Below are positions 8,894-21,914 of a stretch of DNA of 64,000 bases, one piece after another. The notes under the pieces were generated by a model. The model did no database searches. It worked only from the letters and a program-made list of their open reading frames with translations, and was not told the origin of the DNA. Every line of letters begins with the position of its first letter. Position 1 is the first letter of the stretch. Origin of the DNA: Lepas anatifera (Eukaryota > Arthropoda > Thecostraca > Lepadidae); the NCBI GenBank assembly GCA_034440635.1, contig JAOTON010001928.1, positions 62,001 through 126,000 on the forward strand, in the 5' to 3' direction. The translations under genes were made by a program, and so were the position numbers.

Positions 8894-11479
8894 GGGTGTG
8901 GGGGTAAGGAGCTCGAGCATAAGCGGATCCAGGACATCAGCATGGGGGTAGGGGCTAAAGAGTTCGAGCATAGGCAGACCCAGGACATCAGTACGAGGGT
9001 GGGGCTAGGGAGTTAGAGCATAGGCGGATCCAGGACATCGGTACGAGGGTCGGGCTAGGGAGTTAGAGCATAGACGGATCCAGGACATCGGTACGAGGGT
9101 CGGGCTAGGGAGTTAGAGCATAGGCGGATCCAGGACATTAGTACGGGGACGGGGCTAAGCAGCTGAGCATTAGCGGATTCAGGACATCAGTACGGGGTGA
9201 GACTCGGGAGTTCCAGCATAGGCGGATCCAGGACATCAGTAGGGGGTAGGGGCTACGGAGTTCGAGCATAGGCGGATCCAGGATATTAGTACGGGGATGG
9301 GGCTAAGGAGATCGAGCATAGGCGGATCTAGGACATCTGTACGGGGGTGGAGATAAGGAGCTCGAGCATAGGCTGATCCAGGACATCAGTATGGGTGTGG
9401 GGCTAAGGAGCTCGAGCAGAGGCGGATCTAGGACATCAGTACGGCGGTGGGGCTAAAGGGCTTGAGTATAGGCGAATCAAGGACATCAGTACGGGGGTGA
9501 GGCTAAGGAGCTCGAGCATAAGCGGATCCAGGACATCAGAACGTGGGTAGGGGCTAAAGAGTTCGAGCATAGGCAAATCCAGGACATCAGTACGGGGGTG
9601 GGGCTAAGAAGCTCGAGCATAAGCGGATTCAGCTGATCAGTACGGGGGTGGGGCTCGGGAGCTCGAGCATAGGCGGATCTAGGACATCAGTACGGTGGTG
9701 GGGCTCGGGCGTTCCAGCATAGGCGGATCCAGGACATTATTAGGGTGGTAGGGGCTAAAGCGTTCGAGTATAGGCGAATCCAAGCCAATACGGAGGTGGG
9801 GCTACGGAGTTCGAGCATAGGCAGATCCAGGACATCAGTTCGGGTGTGGGGCTAAGGAGCTCGAGCATAGGCGGATCCAGGACATCAGTGCAGGGGTGTG
9901 GCTCCGGAGCTCGAGTAAAGGCGGATCCAGGACATCAGTGGGGGGGGGTAGGGGCTACGGAGTTCGAGCATAGGCGGATCCAGGACATCAGTAAGAAGGT
10001 GGGGAAAGGAGCTCGAGCATAGGCGGATCCAGGACATCAGTAGGGGGTAGGGGCTAAGGAGTTCGAGCATAGGCGGATCCAGGACATCAGTACGGAGGTG
10101 GGGCTAAAAAGTTCGAGCATAGGCGGATCCAGGACATCAGTACGGGTGTGGGGCTAAGGAGCTCCAGCAAAGGCGGATCCAGTACTCAGTACGGGGGTGG
10201 GGCTAAGGAGCTCGAGCATAGGCGGATCTAGGACATCAGTACGGTGGTGGGGCTCGGGCGTTCCAGCATAGGCGGATCCAGGACAATAGTAGGGTGGTAG
10301 GGGCTAAAGAGTTCGAGTATAGGCGAATCCAGGGCAGTACGGAGGTGGGGCTACGGAGTTCGAGCATATGCAGATCCAGGACATCAGTTCGGGGTGGGGC
10401 TAGGGAGCTGGAGCATAGGCGGATCCAGGACATCAGTGCAGGGGTGTGGCTCCGGAGCTCGAGTAAAGGCGGATCCAGGACATCAGTACGGGGGTGGGGC
10501 TAAGGAGATCGAGCATAGGTGGATCCAGGACATCTGTACAAGGGTTGGGCTAAAGAGCTGGAGCATAGGCGGATCCAGGACATCAGTATGGGTGTGGGCC
10601 TAAGAAGCTCGAGCAGAGGCGGATCCAGGGCATCAGTACGGGGGGTGGGGCTAAGGGGTTCGAGTATAGGCGGATAAAGGACATCAGTACAGAGGTGGGG
10701 CTAAGGAGCTCAAGCATAAGCGGATCCAGGACATCAGCACAGGGGTAGGGGCTAAATAGTTCGAGCATAGGCGGATCCAGGACATTAGTTTGGGGGTGGG
10801 GCTAAGGAGCTCGAGCATAAGCGGAGCCAGGATACCAGTACGGGGGTAGAGGCTAAGGAGTTTGAGCAGAGGCGGATCCAGCATATCGGTACGGGGATTG
10901 GGCTAAGGAGATCCAGCATAGGCGGATCCAGGACATCTGTACGGAGGTGGGGCTAAAGAGCTCGAGCATAGGCGGATCCAGGACATCAGTATGGGTGTCG
11001 GGCTAAGGAGCTCGAGCAGAGGCGGATCCAGGACGTCAGTACGGGGCTGGGGTAAGAGGCTCAAGTATAGGCGGATCAAAGACATCAGTACGGGGGTGGA
11101 ACTAAGGAGCTTCGGCATAAGCGGATCCAGGACATCAAGGGGCTAAAGAGTTAAAACAGGTAGGGGCTAAAGAGTTAAAACATAAGCGGATCCAGGACAT
11201 CAGTACGGGGGTGGGGCTAAGGAGCTCGAGCATAAGCGGGTTCAGGACATCAGTACGTGGGTGGGGCTCGGGAGCTCAAGCATAGGCGGATCCAGGACAT
11301 CAGTAGGGGTAGGGGCTAAGGAGTTCAAGCATAGGCGGATCCAGGGCAGTATAGAGGTGGGGCTACGGAGTTCGAGCAAAGGCAGATCCAGGACATATGT
11401 AAGGGGGTCGGGTAAAGAGCTCGAGCATAGGCGGATCCAGGACATCAGTTCGGTGGTGGGGCTGAGGTCTCGAGCTGGG
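8894..11479. repeat. 50-bp minisatellite array M2
   Basis: About 52 copies of the CATAGGCGGATCCAGG-centred unit, the longest array in the window. Near 11120-11190 a decayed patch (GGGGCTAAAGAGTTAAAACA) matches the same patch in M1, M4, M11 and M12, so the arrays share an ordered variant map. Confidence 0.9.
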
Positions 11480-13061
11480 GCATAACTCGGTAACAAATAG
11501 GCTGAATTGGGTGAAAATCTGCAGGTATAGGTGAAATACCGTCGGAAAACCCATCATATTTTATATTGTATCTCCTTTCTTCTCGTCATGCCCAGTCTTT
11601 GCTTAACAAAACAAACATTATGCGTGTGTTTATTTCTTTGATGATATAAACAGAGGGCAAGCGTGGTGCAATATGCAGACACATGCTAATTTAGGAAAAC
11701 ATGGGCCTAGACAGGTGATTGAATGGAGCCATAATGAGAACACAAAACCCAAAACTCCAACATTGCGTTGTTACAAGTATCAAACTGCTGAAAAAAACTC
11801 GCCTGTCAATCGAACTGTTTGGCTAACGTACATTGTCACCGGCTTCTCCTGCGCCAGAGCGGCACCTGCCGAGGCCGCAGGCCGAGGTTGTTGTTGTTGT
11901 TGTTGTCTGTTCTGAGCGCTGGTATCAGAGACCTAAAACTTTTGTGGATAGAAGGCACTTCCACATGAATAAGCACCACGGTTGTCAATTTTCTAAATTT
12001 TCAAAAATTTTGCTTAGAAATTTGCATTATGTGATTTTTAACCTTTATTTTTCTATTTTTTGCCAATTCATCTACAATCTTCAAACTTGCACCCTTTTAC
12101 ATCAGACGAATTTGTAGTTGACACAAAAAGTTGGAAAGAAAAAGCTTTAATTTTAGGACTCTAAATTAGCTTTTAAACTTTGCACCCTAAATTTGGCATA
12201 AAACTCATGGTCTAAACTACAGGCTCGAAATATCTGACGCTACAGCAGTTCAGGTTCTGAGTCAAATATCAACGTAAAGGCCGATTTGTGCAGTACTGCA
12301 CAAACACAGAAACAAAACAAAAACGGAAATTTAAGGGTCCTTTTTGGCCCATTCCGTGAAGGTCTGCATTTCCCAAAATATCATTCAAACCCTTATATTT
12401 TCCGATCTAATTGATAAAAATTAGGTCCCATTTCAGATAATAAAAGAGAATAGCCTCCTTTATTATATATTTAGAGATAAAAACTTTCAGACTGAAACTT
12501 ATTATTTTATAGGCAAAAATAAAATATAAGTTTTTAAAATTTTTATTCTCAGCCCCTGGTTTCCAGACCATGATAGCTACGGTATTGAACTTAACACGGC
12601 TGGATAGAAAACTTCGTTGCCGTCATTTTTCTCACTCATACCCCCCACTTATCTCTTACGGCTTCCGCGCTATAAGCCGTAAAGTACATTTCAAAGTGGT
12701 AATTTTATCAGTTCATTTTTGTTTCACACCGGGGTTTAGGGTGGTTAGAGTCATTGGAGGGAAATGAAATTTTGCATGCAGCTAGGTAAGAGACATATGT
12801 CGACATTCCATCTGCATAGATATCAATGAAACACCAAGTTACCTTTACAAACATGCCGTTTCTCCACGCATCGTTGTAGCAAATCACCACGCGTCACCCC
12901 TGCGTCCACGCCGCGGCAACGCCGGCGATTGGCGCGGCCGTTTCTGTTTATTTATGGTCTGGTAAAAAAGTACCCAATACTACCCATAATGCATCACAAG
13001 TAATTAGAGTACCGTAAAAGTCCGAGTTTACAATAAGAGTATTATGTTTCTGTTTTTGGAC

Positions 13062-13481
13062 CATGGGTGGATCCAGGCAATAATTAGGCTAGGTGCCCCC
13101 CCCACTCTTCTCCCCCATCCCCCTCCCCCAACCCTCAATCGACCATCGGCGCCCTCTGAAATTGTAAAGACACGCCTCTCATGGACGATGACGCTCCCTG
13201 AAATGTCGCTTCCCATACGCGGATCCAGGATTGCCTATCGGGGGCGAGGTGGAAGGGGAAACTTCCTGGTGGGCGCTATCTACACCAGGGACGCCACTTT
13301 TGGCCGGAAAAACCTATCAAGTAGGCGCTAAAACCTATCAGTAGACCCCGATACCTGCATCTCGGGGAAAACGACATTTCAGGGGGTGCCATTGAACTTT
13401 CCAGGGTTTTCCGGGACAATTTCAGGGGGCGCTAAGATTCTATGGGGGCACCTGTCCCCTTTCCCCTTGGATCCGCCTATG
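13062..13481. mobile_element. hAT-like MITE with inverted half-copy (A3)
   Basis: Same organisation as in A1: inverted right half from 13062, forward element from about 13213 to 13481. It keeps a segment (AAGACACGCCTCTC) that is missing from A1. Confidence 0.6.
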
Positions 13482-13515
13482 TCGTTTCGGGGGGGGCACG
13501 GAGGTGGGGTCGTTA

Positions 13516-15328
13516 CGGGTGTGGGGGTAAGGAGCTCGAGCATAAGCGGATCCAGGACATCAGCATAGGGGTAGGGGCTAAAGAGTTCGAGCATAGGCGG
13601 AGCCAGGACATCAGTACGAGGGTGGGGCTAGGGAGTTAGAGCATAGGCGGATCCAGGACATCGGTACGAGGGTCAGGCTAGGGAGTTAGAGCATAGGCGG
13701 ATCCAGGGCATTAGTACGGGGATGAGGCTAAGCAGCTGAGCATTAGCGGATTCAGGACATCAGTACGGGGTGAGACTCGGAAATTCCAGCATAGGCGAAT
13801 CCAGGACATCAGTAGGTGGGTAGGGGCTACGGAGTTCGAGCATAGGCGGATCCAGGACATCAGTAGGGGGTTGGGGCTACGGAGTTCGAGCATAGGCGGA
13901 TCCAGGATATTAGTACGGGGATGGGGCTAAGGAGATCGAGCATAAGCGGATCTAGGACATCTGTACGGGGGTGGAGATAAGGAGCTCGAGCATAGGCTGA
14001 TCCAGGACATCAGTATGGGTGTGGGGCTAAGGAGCTCGAGCAGGGGCGGATCTAGGACATCAGTACGGCGGTGGGGCTAAAGGGCTTGAGTATAGGCGGA
14101 TCAAGGACATCAGTACGGGGGTGAGGCTAAGGAGCTCGGGCATAAGCGGATCCAGGATATCAGCACGTGGGTAGGGGCTAAAGAGTTCAAGCATAGGCGG
14201 ATCCAGGACATCAATACGGGGGTGGGCCTAAAAAGCTCGAGCATAAACGGAGTCAGCTGATCAGTACGGGGGTGGGGCTCGGGAGCTGGAGCATATTCGG
14301 ATCCAGGGCATCAGTAGGGGGGTGGGGGCTAAGTAGTTCGAGCATAGGTGGATCCAGGGCAGTACAGAGGTAGGGCTACGGAGTTCGAGCATAGGCGGAT
14401 CCAGGACATCAGTAGGGGGGTGGGGTAAGGAGCTCGAGCATAGGCGGATCCAGGACATCAGTGGAAGGGGGGGTAGGGGCTACGGAGTTCGAGCATAGGC
14501 AGATCCAGGACATTAGTAAGAAGGTGGGGTAAGGAGCTCGAGCATAGCCGGATCCAGGACATCAGTAGGTAGGTAGGGGCTAAGGAGTTCGAGCATAGGC
14601 GGATCCAGGACATCAGTACGGAGGTGGGGCTAAGAAGTTCGAGCATAGGCAGATCCAGGACATCTGTACGGGGGTGGGGCTAAAGTGCTGGAGCATAGGC
14701 GGATCCAGGACATCAGTATGGGTGTGGGGCTAAGGAGCTCGAGCAGAGGCGGATCCAGGGCATCAGTACGGGGATGGGGCTAAGGGGTTTGAGTATAGGC
14801 GGATAAAGGACATCAGTACAGAGGTGGGGCTAAGGAGCTCAAGCATAAGCGGATTCAGGACATTAGTATGTGGGTGGGGCTCGGGAGCTCGAGCATAGGC
14901 GGATCCAGGACATCAGTAGGGGTAGGGGCTAAGGAGTTCAAGCATAGGCGGATCCAGGGCAGTATAGGACATCAAGGGACAGTTACCACGTCGGATAGTG
15001 AACAGTAGATATTGTGTTGTCAGCGGTGTTAGTTGTTGTCGATTAACTTTAGCAAAATCAAACCTGGTATTTTCTTAGTGTTCTTAATGTGTTTTCTGTA
15101 CATTTCAGTGTTCAACAAATGTGTTCCGGGCTAAGAATAGCCACATATATTTTGTGGAGCGGCTCGATGAAGTGCAATAAATAAATAAATAAATAAATAT
15201 AGAGGTGGGGCTACGGAGTTCGAGCATAGGCAGATCCAGGACATATGTAAGGGGGTGGGGTAAGGAGCTCGAGCATAGGTGGATCCAGGACATCAGTTCG
15301 GTGGTGGGGCTGAGGTCTCGAGCTGGGG
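13516..15328. repeat. 50-bp minisatellite array M3
   Basis: CATAGGCGGATCCAGG-centred units, interrupted at 14979-15198 by a foreign insertion. Confidence 0.9.
14979..15198 (+). mobile_element. 5'-truncated non-LTR retrotransposon or SINE 3' end
   Basis: About 220 bp unrelated to the minisatellite, ending GAAGTGCAATAAATAAATAA with a simple AAAT tail. It splits a unit that reads GGGCAGTATAGAGG in the other arrays; TATAG occurs on both sides. Tail and truncation are typical of target-primed reverse transcription. No coding part remains, so the clade is undetermined. Confidence 0.6.
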
Positions 15329-16909
15329 CATAACTCGGTAACAAATAGGCTGAATTGGGTGAAAATCTGCAGGTATAGGTGAAATACCGTCGGAAAACCC
15401 ATCATATTTTATATTGTATCTCCTTTCTTCTCGTCATGCCCAGTCTTTGCTTCACAAAACAAACATTATGCGTGTGTTTATTTCTTTGATGACATGAACA
15501 GAGGGCAAGCGTGGTGCGGTATGCAGAGACATGCTAATATAGGAAAACATGGGCCTAGACAGGGGATTGAATCGAGCCATAATGAGAACACAAAACCTAA
15601 AACTCAAACATTGCGTTGTTATAAGTATCAAACTGCTGAAAACACTCGCCTGTCAATCGAACTGTTTGGCTAACGTACATTGTCACCGGCTTCTCCTGCG
15701 CCGGAGCGGCACCTGCCGAGGCCGCAGGCCGAGGTCTGATGTTGTTGTTGTTGTTGTCTGTTCTGAGCGCTGGTATCAGAGACCTAAAACTTTTGTGGAT
15801 AGAAGGCACTTCCAAATGAATAAGCACCACGGTTGTCAATTTTCAAATTTTCAAAATTTTGCCTAGAATTTTGCATTATGTGATTTTTAACTTTTATTTT
15901 TCTATTTTTTGCTAATTCATCTAGACTCTTCAAACTTGCACCCTTTTACATTAGGGAAATTTGTAGTTGACACAAAAAGTTGGAAAGAAAAAGGTTTAAA
16001 TTTAGGGCTCTAAATTAGCTTTTAAACTTTGCACCCTAAATTTGGCATAAAACTCATGGTCTAAACTACAGGCTCGAAATATCTTAAGCTACAGCAGTTC
16101 AGGTTCTGAGTCAAATATCAACTTAAAGGCCGGTTTGTGCAGTACTGCACAAACACAGAAACAAAACAAAAACGGAAATTTAAGGGTCCTTTTTGACCCA
16201 TTCCGTGAAGGTCTGCATTTTTCAAAATATCATTCAAACGCTTATATCTTCCGATCTAATTGATAAAAATTAGTTCCCATTTCAGATAATAAGAGAGAAT
16301 AGCCTCCTTTATTATATATTTAAAGAAAATTTTTCAGACTGAAATTTTTTATTTTATAGGCAAAAATAAAATATAAGTTTTTAAAATTTTTATTCTCAGC
16401 CCCCTGGTTTCCATACCATGATAGCTACGGTATTGAACTTAACACGGCTGTATAGAAAACTTCGTTGCCGTCATTTTTCTCACTCATACCCCCCACTTAT
16501 CTCTTACGGCTTCCGCGCTATAAGCCGTAAAGTACATTTCAACGTGGTAATTTTATCAGTTCATTTTTGCTTCACACCGGGGTTTAGGGTGTTTAGAGTC
16601 ATTGGAGGGAAATAAAATTTTGCATGCAGCTAGGTTAGAGACATATGTCGACATTCCATCTGCAAAGATATCAATGAAACACCAAGTTACCTTTACAAAC
16701 ATGCCGTTTCTCCACGCAACGTTGTAGCAAATCACCACGCGTCACCCCTGCGTCCATGCCGCGGCAACACCGGTGATCGGCGCGGCCGTTTCTGTTTATT
16801 TATGGTCTGGTAAAAAAGTACCCATTACTACCCATAATGCATCACAAGTAATTAGAGTACCGTAAAAGTCCGAGTTTACAATAAGAGTATTATGTTTCTG
16901 TTTTTGGAC

Positions 16910-17332
16910 CATGGGTGGATCCAGGGAATAAGTAGGCTAGGTGCCCCCCCTCACCCTTCTCCCCCCATCCCCCTCCCCCAACCCCCAATCGACCATCGGC
17001 GCCCTCTGAAATTGTAAAGACACGCCTCTCAAGGACGATGACGCTCCCTGAAATGTCGCTTCCCATACGCGGATCCAGGATTACCTATCGGGGGCGAGGT
17101 GAAAGGGGAAACTTCCTGGTGGGCGCTATCTACACCAGGGACGCCACTTTTGGCCGGAAAAACCTATCAAGTAGGCGCTAAAACCTATCAGTAGACCCCG
17201 ATACCTGCATCTCGGGTAAAACGACATTTCAGGCGGTGCCATCGAACTTTCCAGGGTTTTCCGGGACAATTTCAGGGGCGCTAAGATTCTATGGGGGGCA
17301 CCTGTCCCCTTTCCCCCTTGGATCCGCCTATG
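16910..17332. mobile_element. hAT-like MITE with inverted half-copy (A4)
   Basis: Same arrangement as in A3, ending GGATCCGCCTATG, followed by GTCGTTTCGGG and the minisatellite. Confidence 0.6.
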
Positions 17333-17368
17333 TCGTTTCGGGAGGAGGGCACGGAGGTGGGGTCGTTA

Positions 17369-19010
17369 CGGGTGTGGGGGTAAGGAGCTCGAGCATAAGC
17401 GGATCCAGGACATCAGCATGGGGGTAGGGGCTAAAGAGTTCGAGCATAGGCGGACCCAGGACATCAGTACGAGGGTGGGGATAAAGAGTTAGAGCATAGG
17501 CGGATCCAGGGCATTAGTACGGGGATGAGGCTAAGCAGCTGAGCATTAGCGAATTCAGGACATCAGTACGGGGTGAGACTCGGAAGTTCCAGCATAGGCG
17601 GATCCAGGACATCAGTAGGGGGTAGGGGCTACGGAGTTCGAGCATAGGCGGATCCAGGACATCAGTAGGGGAGTAGGGGCTACGGAGTTCGAGCATAGGC
17701 GGATCCAGGATATTAGTACGGGGATGGGGCTAAGGAGATCGAGCAAAGGCGGATCTAGGACATCTGTACGGGGGTGGATATAAGGAGCTCGAGCATAGGC
17801 TGATCCAGGACATCAGTATGGGTGTGGGGCTAAGGAGCTCGAGCAGAGGCGGATATAGGACATCAGTACGGCGGTGGGGCTAAAGGGCTTGAGTATAGGC
17901 GGATCAAGGCCATCAGTACGGGGGTGAGGCTAAGGAGCTCGAGCATAAGCGGATCCAAGATATCAGCACGGGGGTAGGGGCTAAAGACTTCGAGCATAGG
18001 CGGCTCCAGGACATCAGTACGGGGGTGGGGCTAAGAAGCTCGAGCAAAAGCGGATTCAGCTGATCAGTACGGGGGTGGGGCTCGGGAGCTCGAGCATAGT
18101 CGGATTCAGGACATCAGTAGGGGGTAGGGGCTAAGGAGTTCGAGCATAGGCGGAACCAGGACATCAGTACGGAGGTGGGGCTAAGAAGTTCGAGCATAGG
18201 CAGATCCGGGACATCAGTGGGGGGGTAGGGGCTACGGAGTTCGAGCATAGGCGGATCCAGGACATCAGTAAGAAGGTGGGGTAAGGAGCTCGAGCATAGG
18301 CGGATCCAGGACATCAGTGCAGGGGTGTGGCTCCGGAGCTCGAGTAAAGGCGGATCCAGGACATCAGTACGAGGGTGGGGCTAAGGAGATCGAGCATAGG
18401 TGGATCCAGGACGTCTGTACGGGGGTGGTGCTAAAGAGCTGGAGCATAGGCGGATCCAGGACATCAGTACGGGGGTGGGGCTAAGGAGCTCGAACATAAG
18501 CGGAGCCAGGATATCAGTACGGGGGTAGAGGCTAAGGAGTTTGAGCATAGGCGGATCCAGCATATCGGTACGAGGATGGAGCTAAGAATATCCAGCATAG
18601 GCGGATCCAGGACATATGTACGGTGGTGGGGCTAAGGAGCTAGAGCATAAGGGGATCCAGGACTACAAGGGGCTGAAGAGTTAAAACAGGAAGGGACTAA
18701 AGAGTTAAAACATAGGCGGATCCAGGGCATCAGTACGGGGGTGGGGCTAAATAGCTCGAGCATAAGCGGATTCAGGATATCAGTACGTGGGTGGGGCTCG
18801 GAAGCTCAAGCATAGGCGGATCCAGGACATCAGTGGGGGTAGGGGCTAAGGAGTTCAAGCATAGGCGGATCCAGGGCAGTATAGAGGTGGGGCTACGGAG
18901 TTTGAGCATAGGCAGATCCAGGACATATGTAAGGGGGTGGTGTAAGGAGCTCGAGCGTAGGCGGACCCAGGACATCAGTTCGGTGGTGGGGCTGAGTTCT
19001 CGACCTGGGG
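17369..19010. repeat. 50-bp minisatellite array M4
   Basis: About 33 units of the CGGATCCAGG-centred repeat, ending TTCTCGACCTGGGG where sister arrays have TCTCGAGCTGGGG. Confidence 0.9.
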
Positions 19011-20600
19011 CATAACTCGGTAACAAATAGGCTGAATTGGGTGAAAATCTGCAGGAATAGGTGAAATACCGTCGTAAAACCCATCATATTTTATATTGTA
19101 TCTCCTTTCTTCTCGTCATGCGCAGTCTTTGCTTAACAAAACAAACATTATGCGTGTGTTTATTTATTTGATAACATGAACAGAGGGCAAACGTGGTGCA
19201 GTATGCAGAGACATGCTAATTTTAGGAAAACATGGGCCTAGACTGGGGATTGAATGGAGCCATAATGAGAACACAAAACCTAAAACTCCAACATTGCGTT
19301 GTTATAAGTATCAAACTGCTGATAAAACTCGCCTGTCAATCGAACTGTTTGGCTAACGTACATTGTCACCGGCTTCATTTGCGCCAGAGCGGCACCTGCC
19401 GAGGCTGCAGGCCGAGGTTGTCTGTTGTTGTTGTTGTTGTTGTTGTCTGTTCTGAGCGCTGGTATCAGAGACCTAAAACTTTTGTGGATAGAAGGCACTT
19501 CCAAGTGAATAAGCACCACGGTTGTCAATTTTAAAAATTTTTAAAATTTTGCCCAGAATTTTGCATAATGTGATTTTTAACTTTTATTTTTCTATTTTTT
19601 GCTAATTCATCTACATGCTTCAAACTTGCACCCTCTTACATCAGCAAAATTTGTAGTTCACACAAAAAGTTTGAAAAAAGTTATAAATTTAAGGCTTTAA
19701 ATTAGCTTTTAAACTTTGCACCCTAAATTTGGCATAAAAAAACTCATAGTCTAAACTACAGGCTCGAAATATCTGAAGCAACAGCAGTTCAGGTTCTGAG
19801 TCGAAAACCAACTTAAAGGACGGTTTGTGCAGTACTGCACAAACACAGAAACAAAACAAAAACGGAAATTTAGGGGCCTTTTTGGCCCATTCTGCGAAGG
19901 TCTGCATTGCCCAAAATATCAGTCAAACCCTTATATCTTCCGATCTAATTAATATAAATTAGTTCCCATTTCTGATAATAAGAGAAAATAGCCTCCTTTA
20001 TAATATATTTAGAGATGAAAACTTTCAGACTGAAACTTTATATTTTAGAGGCAAAAATAAAATATAAGTTTTTAAAATTTTTATTCTCAGCCCCCTGGTT
20101 TCTAGACCATGATAGCTACGGTATTGAACTTAACACGGCTGGATAGAAAACTTCGTTGCCGTCATTTTTCTCACTGATACCCCCCATTTATCTCTTACGG
20201 CTTCCGCGCTATAAGCCGTAAAGTACATTTCAAAGTGGTAATTTTATCAGTTCATTTTTGCTTCACACCGGGATTTAGGGTGGTTAGAGTCATTGGAGGG
20301 AAATGAAATTTTGCATGCAGCTAGGTAAGAGACATATGTCGACATTCCATCTGCATAGATATCAATGAAACACCAAGTTACCTTTACAAACATGCCGTTT
20401 CTCCACGCAACGTTGTAGCAAATCACCACGCGTCACCCCTGCATCCACGCCGCGGCAACGCCGGCGATCGGCGCAGTTGTTTCTGTTTATTTATGGTCTG
20501 GTAAAAAAGTACCGAATACTACCCATAATGCATCACAAGTAATTAGAGTACCGTAAAAGTCCGAGTTTACAATAAGAGTATTATGTTTCTGTTTTTGGAC

Positions 20601-20793
20601 CATGGGTGGATCCAGGGAATAAGTAGGCTAGGTCCCCACTCACCCTTCTCTCCCCATCCCCCTCCCCCAACCCGCAATCGACCATCGGAGGTGCAGGGTG
20701 CCATCGAACTTTCCATGGGTTTCCGGGACAATTTCAGGGGGCGCTAAGATTCTATGGGGGCACCTGTCCCCTTTCCCCTTGGATCTGCTTATG
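20601..20793. mobile_element. Internally deleted MITE pair (A5)
   Basis: The inverted half runs from 20601 to CGACCATCGG, then jumps to GGTGCCATCGAACTTTCC. The left end of the forward element is gone. Confidence 0.6.
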
Positions 20794-20835
20794 TCGTTTC
20801 GGGGGGGGATGGGGGGGCACGGACGTGGGGTCGTT

Positions 20836-21914
20836 ACGGGTGTGGGGGTAAGGAGCTTGAGCATAAGCGGATCCAGGACATCAGCATGGGGGTAGGGGCT
20901 AAAGAGTTCGAGCATAGGCAGACCCAGGACATCAGTACGAGGGTGGGGCTAGGGAGTTAGAGCATAGGCGGATCCAGGACATCGGTACGAGGGTCGGGCT
21001 AGGGAGTTAGAGCATAGGCGGATCCAAGACATCGGTACGAGGGTTGGCCTAGGGAGTTAGAGCATAGGCGGATCCAGGACATTAGTACGGGGATGGGGCT
21101 AAGCAGCTAAGCATTAGCGGATTCAGGACATCAGTACGGGGTGAGACTCGGGAGTTCAGGCATAGGCGGATCCAGGACATCAGTAGGGGGTAGGGGCTAC
21201 GGGGTTCGAGCATAGGCGGATCCAAGATATTAGTACGGGGATGGGGCTAAGGAGATCGAGCATAGGCGGATCTAGGACATCTGTACGGGGGTGGAGATAA
21301 GGAGCTCGAGCATAGGCGGATCCAGGGCATCAGTGCAGGGGTGTTGCTCCGGAGCTCGAGTAAAGGCGGATCCAGGACATCAGTGGGAGGGGGTAGGGGC
21401 TACGGAGTTCGAGCATAAGCGGATCCAGGACATCAGTAAGAAGGTGTGGTAAGGAGTTTGAGCATAGGCGGATCCAGGACATCAGTACGGGGGTAGGGGC
21501 TAAGGAACTCGAGCATAAGCGGAGCCAGGATATCAGTACGGGGGTAGAGGCTAAGGAGTTTGTGCATAGGCGGATCCAGCATATCGGTACGGGGATTGGG
21601 CTAAGGAGATCCAGCATAGGCGGATCCAGGGCATCTGTACGGAGGTGGGGCTAAGGAGCTCGAGCATAAGCGGATTCAGGACATCATTTTGTGGGTGGGG
21701 CTCGGGAGCTCGAGCTTAGGCGGATCCAGGACATCAGTAGGGGTAGGGGCTAAGGAGTTCAAGCATAGGCGGATCCAGGGCAGTATAGAGGTGGGGCTAC
21801 GGAGTTTGAGCATAGGCAGATCCAGGACATATCTAAGGGGGTGGGGTAAGGAGCTCGAGCATAGGCAGATCCAGGACATCAGTTCGGTGGTGGGGCTGAG
21901 GTCTCGAGCCGGGT
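20836..21914. repeat. 50-bp minisatellite array M5
   Basis: About 22 units. First and last units match those of the longer A arrays, so the reduction is internal. Confidence 0.9.

Larger units (their letters stand above)
8465..11888 (+). repeat. Unit A2, internally deleted
   Basis: The body stops at CACATGAAT (about 8713) and continues directly inside the MITE at CAGTAGACCCC. About 1.4 kb is lost relative to A1 (most of the body, the inverted half-MITE and the left MITE end). It then has minisatellite M2, shared tail, head and 3' module (11835-11888). Confidence 0.75.
11889..15735 (+). repeat. Unit A3
   Basis: Complete A unit: TTG run, body (11900-13060), MITE pair, minisatellite M3 with a retrotransposon insertion, tail, head and 3' module (15682-15735). 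The body is nearly identical to A7 and A8, including shared private variants (GACGCTACAGCAG; GGCAATAATTAGG at the MITE start). Confidence 0.7.
15736..19418 (+). repeat. Unit A4
   Basis: Complete A unit: body (15740-16905), MITE pair, minisatellite M4, shared tail, head and 3' module (19365-19418). Module position 8-20 reads GCTTCATTTGCG, a decayed version of GCTTCTCCTGCG. Confidence 0.7.
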
